Source: Orychophragmus violaceus | Lineage: Eukaryota; Streptophyta; Magnoliopsida; Brassicales; Brassicaceae | Reading direction: 5' to 3' | NCBI GenBank assembly: GCA_030180135.1 | Contig: CM058231.1 | Span: forward strand, 29,081,034 to 29,145,033 | Length of the DNA stretch: 64,000 nt | Shown: positions 55,569 to 64,000 of the stretch, in pieces | Layout of the letters: each line of letters starts with the position of its first letter | How positions within the stretch are numbered: position 1 is the first letter of the stretch | Notes under the pieces: generated by a model | Told to the model about the DNA's origin: nothing | The model's database searches: none | The model's input: the letters and a program-made list of their open reading frames with translations, nothing else | Position numbers and translations under genes: made by a program

Positions 55569-58376
55569 ATGGTAAACAGAGGACGAGGCAAGGCAATCGG
55601 AGGCGGTGCTCTGCAGCGAGTCATGCTGAACATTACTCAGAGACCAGGAGGGTCAGCGTCGTCGAGAACGCAAACGCCTCTACCCCATCAATATGATTTC
55701 ACGCCGTCATCTTCAGCTCTGGTGCCCCAACAGATAAACCCAACTATCTTACCACCGCATTACCGAGACTTTCCACCGCCGATACATATGTTTTAGAACT
55801 CGGGACGACACATCGTGAAATGGGAAACTCTTCTGGCGCAAGTCGAAACCTGGAATCTCCTTCGCCTCCATTTCAGCACTTCCAAGCGTCTCCACCTGCG
55901 AATTCTCAAGCTCAGACTAACCCTTCTCTAGAACCCGGCCACATACATGTTGAAGACGATGCAATGTTTCGTGTTGAGCCAGTGCTCCAGGTGGACCTCC
56001 TAATACTCTTGAATAACCTGCTTCAGGTGCCAAACCATGAACAATTTACCACGGTTCTATCGCCCACACCGAAGCCAAATACAACTGGTATGATTCTTAT
56101 CTCTTTACCTAAGTTCGTAGTTGTTATTAGTAATTGGTAGAATATGTTTGAGTTCGAGTCTGACTTCATGTATGTATTGCGAATTGGTTTTGTTGATTTG
56201 TTGATTTAGATCATGCATTTGAGTCTGTTCTTGTCTGTTTATGTATGTATTGCGAATTGGTTTTGTGGATATGTGAATTTAGATCATGCATTTGAGTTTG
56301 TTCTTTTCTTTTTATGTATGTATTGCGAATTGGATTTGTGGATATGTGAATTTAAGAATGCATATGTGAATTTGAGTCTGTTCTTGTCTGTTCTTCCACC
56401 ATGTTTGAATCGCAGTACCTTTAAGTTGTTAGAAACATTATCATTTGCCTTCTGTTTTTGCAAAAGTTGATGCATTTGAGTCTGCTCTTGTTTGTTCAAG
56501 TCTGATTCTTTCACCGTGCTTTTCGTGATAGCATCAATTCGTTTATATCATGGATTTAGATCATGAATTTTGGTGATAGCATCGATTCGTTTACAAGTCT
56601 GATGCATTTGTGGTTCTGTGTTTTGCGCTTATGAATCACATCTCACCTACTTAGCAGAGTTTGTATGATCATAAAATTAAGAATGAGCTTTGAATCGTAG
56701 AATCTCTAAGTTGTTATAAACATTGTCATTTTCGTTCTGTTTTTGCATTAGATCATGCATTTGAGTCTGTTCTTGTTTGTTCTTGACTGATTGTTTCACC
56801 ATGCTTTGCGCCTTTAAGAATGCATATGTGAAGTTAAGAATTCATATGCTACTTGTCTGTTCTTGTCTGATCTTTCCACATGTTTTTGTCGTCTAAGTTA
56901 CACTTTCTAATTTGCAATAGCATCAATCTGTTCTTATCAGAGTTTGTATGTTCTCTGTTTTTCTGTCTTGTGGGTCTAACGTGTTTTGAGTTTTGAGCTT
57001 GTAAATCACATCTCACTTGCTTATCAGAGTTTTTGCGATATGTTTTTGCATCATATGATGCATATTGAACCTGAATTTGCTTGCTTCTGCTGACATATTG
57101 TTTGCTCTCAGTAATTAAAAATTGCATATTCTGTTGACAGATTGTTTCTTTGCTTGCAGTTTTGGTCGCGACAAGGGTGCACTGGTCCGAAAGATTACAA
57201 GAGTGTTTGTTAACAAATTTGATGGTCCCTATTATAGCTGGAAAGTAGTGCCCCGAGAGCGACAAGAGCGATGCTTCATTGAGTTTGCGGTAAAGGTTTT
57301 TTGGTAATCTGTTGACATATTGGTTTTTCCTATTTATGTTTTCTTGCATTGTTTTCACTAACACTTTTTATCTTACAAATGCAGAAAACTTACACATGGG
57401 ATCCCTTAATCTCAGGGACAGTTCAAGTGCATTTCGAGTGGATATGTCAAAGAAGGATGAAAGGAATGATTAGCACCGCATGCACTTCTCGAAAGAGACC
57501 TCGGTGGATTAACCTCACACTCTGGGCAGAGATGACTGCCTACTAGGACACAAAAGACGCTCAAGCAAAGAGCCTTACCACTTCTAGTGCTCGTAAATCT
57601 GATCGTCAAGGTCTTGGTATGGCCATACACTTATCAGGCCATAAGTCATATGAGCAAATCCAACAGGAAATGGTAAGTGACATGTACATTTTTCTATATC
57701 TTTAAATTCTACAACTATAAAGTGTTCTTATTTTAACATTTCAGGAAGAAGAGATGGGAAGACCAGTCAGTATTGGTGAGGTCTTTATTAGGACGCATAC
57801 GAAACCCAATGGGATGATTGTCGATCTACTGGTGAAGAATATAGCAGACACATATCAGAAGAATTTGGAAGCTAAGAAGTCCGAGCTCGCGGCAGAGAAT
57901 CCAGAAACTTCAGACAGTGATTCGGGACCTCGTGAGCTCACAGAAGAAGACTACAATGAGATATTTCTTCAGGTAAAGACATTTTTTAGTAATTGGTTTC
58001 ATTTTTCATTCATTATTCAGACATTTAATCTGGTTTATTTTGGTAGTCTCCTTTAAGGGATGATAGAGGACGTCCTTACGGAGTTGGAAGTCTCGAAAAT
58101 ACTCTTGAAAACGGCAAACGTAAGCGCCCGTGAAGCGAGTCTTCATCTTTTGTTGCATTGCAACAACAACTACGAGAAGCTCAGCGCCAGATAGAAGAAC
58201 AATTTGCTTATAATGTGCGGCGTGATCCTGAGATTGCTTCCCGTGAAGTAGAGCATTCTCGATTGGTGACTCAACAACAAAAGAAGATCGAGCAATTGTC
58301 ATTGGTGGAGAAGTTTCTGCGTGAAACAAATCCGGAATTTATAGACTTCATAAATTCTCAGCCTCGATCAACCTAA
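55569..58376 (+). pseudogene. Second CACTA gene with a Ptta/En/Spm-type domain
   Basis: The ATG at 55569 opens a proline- and serine-rich N-terminus (55569-55796, then 55820-56097 in another frame), followed by an intron of about 1.06 kb (56098-57159). Exons 57160-57289, 57385-57672, 57745-57972 and 58047-58376 have GT and AG borders. They encode FVNKFDGPYYSWKVVP, FEWICQRRMKGMISTACTSR, HLSGHKSYEQIQQEMEEE and TKPNGMIVDLLVKNIADTY, then a glutamine-rich C-terminal helix. This is the plant transposase family (Ptta/En/Spm) that binds subterminal repeats. A TAG after AEMTAY (57543-57545), a TGA near 58132 and the N-terminal frame change break it. Confidence 0.75.
56170..56393. repeat. 73-bp tandem repeat in the intron of the second CACTA gene
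   Basis: GTATGTATTGCGAATTGG recurs at 56170, 56243 and 56316, an exact 73-bp period. Partial copies of the TTTGAGTCTGTTCTTG part appear again downstream (about 56470 and 56760). Confidence 0.85.
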
Positions 58377-58629
58377 CAGCTAAATTTATGAACCTTAATG
58401 TTAAATAACTAATGTACTACTGCATTTTGGTGCTTTTTGGTGACTCCGTTGTTAGGAGTTTTGTTTGTGTACTTTTGTTTGCTACACAAACGGCTATGTA
58501 TATGGATAATGTTATGATTTGGAAATATACGAAGTATGTTAATTAGTAAGTTATTTGATTTGTATATTTGAATTGTAATTTAGTTACCAGGTTAATGTCA
58601 ATAATACAAAAAACCGAATGTTCATTATC

Positions 58630-59040
58630 AATATGTAGATACTATATTGGTCGCGCATTAGTCGTACAAACAGTCGCATATTAGTCACAAATATGTTTAC
58701 CATATTTTAATTTGTTGACACTAATAGTCGTATATTCGTCGTAAAATAAGTCGCCTATTAGTAAAAAATAGTCACAATATCAATCGCTTAAAAGTTGTAA
58801 AATTATAGAAAAAGTCGTAACTAAATCACTTATTGGTCGCACATTTCGCGACTAATATGTGAATGATAAATGACGAAGTTAATGACGTACGTATTAGTCG
58901 CGCATTAGTCGCGCATTAGTCGCAAATGAGTGACCAATAAGCGACTGCTCCTATTTGCGACAAAGAATATACAACTACAGATTTTAGTCGCATATTAGTC
59001 GCAAATATGATTTTAGCGACTAACATGTTAGTCCTCAATT
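58630..59040. repeat. 3' subterminal repeats of the CACTA element
   Basis: Dense ATTAGTCGC, GCGACTAA and AGTCGTA words in both orientations, mirroring 26018-26400. Confidence 0.85.
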
Positions 59041-59058
59041 GGCAGTTTTCTTGTAGTG

Positions 59059-59965
59059 CAAGTTTTGTGGGTTTCCCCAGATGACAAAAAAACTTGAAGT
59101 TATAGTATCTCTTAATGCTTTATGCAGACTTTTGGCGTCTCAAACCTCCCATCCCAATTCCCTGAATCTGTTTGGCTTTAGCCTAGGATTTAATTCCTTT
59201 GGTTTCAATCACTTTATTTACCTCTTGATGAGGGTGTTACCCATTTACCTCTTCATGAGGATGTTACCAATTACCTCTTCATTAGGAAGTTATCCAATTA
59301 CCTTTTCATGAGGATGTTACCCATTTACCTCTTTATGAGGATGTTACGTTTGTTTCTAGGTTCTCCTTACCTCTGTATGAGGATCATGTTATTGTTGAAT
59401 GCAGTCCCCTTACTGTTTTATGCAGTTATTCCGTTAGATTTTTCAGATTCTTATATATCTTGTTGTGGCAGCTAGATAGCATTAAGCTTGAAATTTTCTT
59501 TCTTCCCACTAATCGGGTCGTTTTGAACATTAGTTGTTCGTTTGCCTCCATTTTAGAGATGTATTTTCTCCCTTGTTCATCTCTTGCTTTAAGTGAGTTC
59601 GGTGCATGGAGTTTTCTATTGGAGATTACAGAGGCTTTGGTCTCGAGTTTAATCAAAGGCTTTAGAGCCGCTTTGGAGATCGTTAATTGTGCACTTGTTG
59701 TTGTTCCAATCTCGGGTGATAGATCACTAAATGTGTTCTCCAATCCACATGGCTTCGTCTTATTTACCAACTCGATCGTCGTTGAGTTCAGAGGACTTCT
59801 CTACGACTTTAATTTGTTTAAGTGTTTTGCTGTCTTTATTTTTTTTTATGTTATTTTCTTTACTTTTATAGTGTTTGTTTGTATTGTCAAAATGACTTTT
59901 TATCTTGAGAACATTTACTCTTATGGAGTTTAAATATCTATAAAATGTTGTTGACCAAAAAAAAT
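59059..59965 (+). mobile_element. Retroposon-like segment, right half, with A-rich end
   Basis: Continuation of the segment at 25251-25998. It ends GTTGACCAAAAAAAA at about 59965. The 157-codon frame 59460-59933 has no recognisable domain. Its hydrophobic C-terminus looks like chance translation of T-rich DNA. Confidence 0.35.
59218..59393. repeat. Minisatellite of about 29 bp
   Basis: Five to six imperfect copies of TTACCTCTTCATGAGGATGT followed by TACCCA-like spacers. Confidence 0.85.
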
Positions 59966-61602
59966 TGATATGGTTCTAAGCGGATTCTGAAGTCAATGCA
60001 CAATATCTATTTTATATTCTATATTTATCCTTTATAAACATATATATCATTATCAATCAACCAATTATAATTGGTGTCTTTATTTTTGGAGTTGTCACAT
60101 TTATGGTCCTCATTTAGAATCAAAGTATAAAATTTATGTTTATTAATTTATATTTTAAAACTTTTGTAGGCTTTGTTGAACAACAATGAAAGTAAGAAAA
60201 TACAAAGCTTAAAATATTGTGTTAGTGTAGGTAAGATAAAATAAAGGGCAGTAAATAAAAAACACAATTTTTTTAACGAGGCATAAATTTTTACTTTGTT
60301 GAACTATATCAAATTTAGAATTCAATAGAATAAAAAAGCAAATACAACCAACTTAAAAACTTGTAAATCAAACATAATCTTTTTGAATTACCGCTCTTTT
60401 TATAACATGAACTGTTCAGTATAAAATAACCATAATTAAGCTAAATTCCCAATGAACCTAAACTTCAATTCTTCATAATCTCCCGAACACGTCACACACA
60501 TACATTGACACCAACGCACCAACACGATGACACCAAAAACTTCAATATGTACATCTAAATTAACGTACCATCACGTTTGAACACTATAAGCAAAAAACCA
60601 TGATACACCGTCACACACGATCTCACGAATAAAATCACTCTAGATATTTTATTCTTCTAGGTCCACCTTTCTCATAAGGTCACTTCTCTCCTTTTATATC
60701 ATTCTATTAGTGTTAAGAATAGTAGTGTCCCTATTTAACACTAACCCATTCACACTTATGGCAAATTTCCTTTTCACTTAAGGAATTTTTTTTTTTTCTC
60801 TTCATGCAAACTTTCTTTTCACTTATATGATTTATTTGTCTTCAACCAAATTATTTTCCTTTTTAGGCTCAACTAACGCTTGTACATCTCAGTATTCAGA
60901 GCTCTTTGTCAGCAATTTCATAATTTAACTTCTTCTATCACGTCATGTATTACTCCATGTACAACCTCGCAAACTGCTACATGAAACACTCCAAACAGCT
61001 ACATCTTCATCTCCCCTTTTTTATTGGCATGTGAACTCATAAACATTTATTTTTAATGGCTTCGTAACCAGTACAACAACAACACCAACAAAACCAATAT
61101 CCCTTTGCATGAATCACATTATGGTCAACAATTGATTCCAAGATTGGCCCCATCCAAACCGAGGATGACATCCCATTGCATCATCTCCATCATAATCATT
61201 AAATTTCCTAGACCAAATATTCATGGGCCTTATTTATTTCATTGAGCCATAGCAATTGCATAATTTAATGTCATGTATCACGTCTTGTAGTACTCCATAT
61301 ACTATTTTGCGAACTGCTATATATAACCCTTTAAACAACTACATCTTTATATTACAGATTCTGTCTATGGTATTGTTGGTCGATTACCCACTAATCTAGC
61401 AAATTTGGTAAGAGTTGAAATTCTTTTATATGAAATTTTTTGTTTAGTTATGGGCCTTAGATATGAAACTCCAATTTATCACTAAAGTTAATTCCTCTCT
61501 GTTCTTAAGTTTAATTACTAATTCTCTTTGATAGCATACACAAGCAATTGCTATAGTAAAACTATAATATAGAAAATTTCTGGCCAATACTAGTATATCA
61601 TA
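59966..61602. other. AT-rich intergenic DNA
   Basis: No gene was seen. It contains the direct repeat described next and long T-runs. Confidence 0.5.
60911..61354. repeat. Diverged direct repeat of about 103 bp
   Basis: 60911-61013 and 61251-61354 share AGCAATTNCATAATTTAA, TATCACGTC, TACTCCAT and AACTGCTA. The copies are 340 bp apart and about 75% alike by eye. They could be remnant LTRs or a local duplication. Confidence 0.6.
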
Positions 61603-61854
61603 TCTATATTATAAAAACAGGAAACCGTGTTTGGTACAAAAAGGTTGTATTTACGAAATTTGCCATTGGAGTCGTTAGGAGTGTATTTTTTCATTAAGGG
61701 TAAAACCTGGAATTTTTGGATATTTTGTCACGCTAGCGCGCGGATCCGGGCCGGGTTTTTTATGTTTCCGGATCCTTCCTTCTAATCGTGTCCGTCTATT
61801 CGCGTGTGTTCTAATCCGACCGTCCGTTGAATGTTGCTCATTTATCATTTTCGC

Positions 61855-61935
61855 ACGCGGATCCTAATCGGGTTTAGCGAGGATCCTAATCGGATATAGC
61901 ACGGATCCAAATCGGATACAGCGCGGATCCTGTTT
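61855..61935. repeat. Short tandem repeat with GGATCC cores
   Basis: Four units of about 22-24 bp of the form GGATCC(T/A)AATCGG followed by (G/A)TNTAGCGC-like words, near the Helitron 5' end. Confidence 0.75.
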
Positions 61936-63087
61936 TTAAATCTCCCCCGTTCATTATTAACGTTTTAATCTGGCCGTCCAATCTACAGTATATTAAATCG
62001 ATATAGCCCGGAACCGGTTTTCGGATCTAGGCCGTTCATTTTAAGCATTCGAATTCAAACCGCCCAAGTTGTAAACATTTATTTTGCATTAAACCATTCG
62101 ATATCTTGCATAACAGATTAGGAATCTAAATATATTTATCTTATCGCCCAAGTCGAGCTAATACATTCGAATTCAAAATGTTTCTAAAATCAGTTACGAT
62201 AATATATTCGATATCAGTTAAAGATATTTAGGAATTAAATTTTTATTCGAATATGCCAATAATATTCTAAACATTTTGACCTAACAAATAATCTATAAAT
62301 ATAGATGTCCACCACCAACAGCTTCATAGTCTTGGTTGCGTAACATTGTTGGGGCAAAAGTTATCCCTGATCCGTTTCATCATTATTTCATTAACGAATC
62401 TTATTTGTGTTTCTACATTCTTTGTTTTTGATTTTGTTTTTCTACATTCTTAGTTTTTGATTTTGTTTTGTTTTATGGTTTTACTGTGGCTATTGTTATG
62501 GTTTTCGGATTATACTAATGTTGAGGATTTAAGAGATGCAAGGTTCAGTTGATTCTATGTTGCCTCCAGATTAACAAAGCAATAGAGCTTCTCCATATCG
62601 CAATTGTCAATCCTTAATGTATATTTTCAAACATTAAGGGTAGACTATAAATTTTGATATTTTTTTTTTGTTTCAAAAGATGATGTCTATTTTATTGATT
62701 TTTCGTATTCCTCTAATTTTTTGGATTTAAGAGATGCAGTCTTCGGTCGATTATAGGTAGCCTTCAAACATCAAGGGTTGGACTGTTAAAAGTTATAAAT
62801 TAAATCAGACAAGGCCGAAATGTGAGTTATTGTTTTGCATTTTCATTTGTTTTGTATTTTCATGGTTGATCCGCGAAACGATTTGGGCTTAGACAGTTAA
62901 CCATAAGCGGTTATGGCCCAAACGTTTTTACTTAGCCAAGGGTTTTCATTTGGTGAATAACACCTTTTACTCGCCACTTTTGGAAATTATTTAAGTTTGG
63001 AACCCTAGACGCTTCAGTTTCTTACTGCTTAACCGAACAATAACTTCTTTCTTGGCAATTTCTCTGAAATTTCACCGATTCCCAAAA

Positions 63088-63816
63088 ATGGCTCCACGGA
63101 TTATTCAAAAAATCTCTCAAATAAACAGCTTGGTTCCTCGCATCTGGGAATTAAAAGTAATGCTTTTGCGAGTTTGGATGTGTTTGACACACGAGTTGGG
63201 AGATGAGTGCATCAAGATGCTCTTGGTCGATGAGGAAGTAATTTCTTTTTTTAATCTTTCATTTGTTCTATTTAAGGTTATTGCATGTTTATCTTAGTAA
63301 TTTCTTATATGGATTTAGGGTGTTAAAATAGAGGCTACTGTTTATGTCTCTGATGTGCCAAAAATCCGGTTCCTAACATGGTGTGAGGGCCGATGGTTCC
63401 AGCTTAAGCATGCTCGGGTTGTACAAGCAACTGCATATGGTTCCTTGACTTCTCACGACTTCAAACTCATCTTTGTTGAATACACAACTTTCTGCCTGAC
63501 TTACGATAATATCCCTAATGGTTATTTTACGGAATATCCATCGATTCTCGATATATTGGATGGGAGAGTTGCTGATGAATATCCTAAAGGTAACCATGAA
63601 TATGTAAATTTGTGATATTGAGCCGATCATCATAATGATCAAGTTTGCATACATTTTTTGCGAAAATATTGAAGATGTTATTATCAGATTTAATATATAC
63701 ATGTCTTATCTTACTGGATTGTTCTGCGTAGATGTTCTTGGTGTTGTCACACACGTTGGAAAGCTGCAACCTTATTGGGCAGGACCAAAGTTGCATTTTA
63801 CCATTCGTGATACAAG
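63088..63816 (+). CDS. RPA70-like single-strand DNA-binding protein of the Helitron, partial
   Basis: Exons 63088-63237, 63319-63589 and 63732-63816, joined at GT/AG borders in matching phase, give a continuous protein. It runs MAPRIIQKISQIN, VPRIWELKVMLLRVW, then VKIEATVYVSDVPKIRF, WFQLKHARVVQATAYGSL and FVEYTTFCLTYD, then DVLGVVTHVGKLQPYW and LHFTIRDTR. This is the order of the N-terminal OB fold (DUF223 type) and the start of the second OB fold in plant RPA1-like proteins of Helitrons. These proteins bind single-stranded DNA, presumably during rolling-circle transposition. The ATG at 63088 fits the family better than the upstream in-frame TTG. A further exon from about 63879 is likely, but it soon meets a stop in my reading, so the copy may be degraded. 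The gene continues outside the window. Confidence 0.7.
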
Positions 63817-64000
63817 GTAAGATAATATGCAAGTCTCATAGATATGTTCAAATATATATGGATATTATTGACAAATAGATTTGATTGTATCAAGAATATA
63901 ATTTGGAACAACTTTGAATAATAGCCTCCGGAGTCTTCAGTGTTTGATAATTGGAAAAGCTGCCCAGGAGCTCCTGAGAAGGTTTTGGAAAGATGCCGAT

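Larger units (their letters stand above)
25999..59058 (+). mobile_element. CACTA (En/Spm) element carrying a large nest of insertions
   Basis: Perfect 14-bp inverted ends CACTACAAGAAAAC (25999 onward, and in reverse up to 59058) with the 3-bp TSD CAA (25996-25998 and 59059-59061). Dense subterminal TTAGTCGC and CGACTAAT-type repeats lie next to both ends. Inside, on the plus strand, are a TNP2-type transposase pseudogene (26469-27600 and 52655-55252) and a second gene with a Ptta/En/Spm-type domain (55569-58376). Copia B sits in the transposase gene. Without Copia B the element would be about 8.0 kb, a normal length for the superfamily. Confidence 0.95.
61603..64000 (+). mobile_element. Helitron, 5' part, running out of the window
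   Basis: Starts TCTATATTATAAAAACAGG after an A, a typical plant Helitron 5' end. The element carries an RPA-like gene (63088 on), which plant Helitrons often encode besides the Rep/helicase. The Rep/helicase and the CTRR end would lie beyond 64000. GC-rich repeated DNA and a long leader fill 61700-63050. Confidence 0.65.

Noticed and set aside
59460..59933. 157-residue ORF as a membrane protein gene
   Set aside because: No domain and a hydrophobic tail from T-rich DNA; it lies in a retroposon-like segment and the overlapping antisense frame is just as long.

Overview
The window is plant nuclear DNA from the mustard family (Brassicaceae). The one host gene is a close relative of the Arabidopsis trichome regulator GIS3. 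The captured gene pieces look like Arabidopsis ATRX and cytosolic SHMT. No species can be named from the sequence alone. Almost everything else is transposable elements, many nested and still carrying exact target-site duplications (TSDs).

Layout. 1-4106: AT-rich DNA with a CACTA-like non-autonomous element (537-2008) and a Mutator-type element with long inverted repeats (2607-3956, 9-bp TSD). 4107-20025: an old, decayed Tat-like Gypsy element with an antisense ORF, split by a solo Athila-type LTR (5562-6767, TSD CAGAA) and by a minus-strand Copia element, here 'Copia C' (10283-17112, TSD CCACC). 20026-22160: a retroposon with a 14-bp TSD and small inverted-repeat elements. 22690-23510: the GIS3-like C2H2 zinc-finger gene, whose last part is frameshifted. 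23510-25998: AT-rich DNA and the left half of a retroposon-like segment. 25999-59058: a CACTA element (14-bp terminal repeats, TSD CAA) that holds 'Copia B' (27601-52654, TSD CTTAC). Copia B holds 'Copia A' (28703-39244, TSD TGATT) and an Athila-like Gypsy element (43480-51136, TSD TTGTT). The 3' LTR of Copia A holds a hAT-like element (35651-38766, 8-bp TSD), which holds a Helitron (35829-38420) carrying pieces of two host genes. 59059-59965: the right half of the retroposon. 61603 to the window end: the 5' part of another Helitron with an RPA-like gene.

How the parts relate. Copia A is the only copy with a nearly complete gag-pol. Copia B and C belong to one non-autonomous subfamily that lost RNase H at the same breakpoints, and C still has an intact gag. 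LTR divergences counted by eye (about 2.8% in B; 0.7-1.0% in A, C and the Athila-like element) fit the nesting order.

Most unusual signal. About 33 copies of a paired palindrome occur in unrelated elements, both Copia and Gypsy. Each half is a 14-bp dyad (consensus GYRWCGRTCGWYRC), and the two halves are nearly always separated by 7 bp, so their centres lie 21 bp apart. The pairs lie in LTRs, leaders, introns and even coding sequence. I do not know a described function for them.
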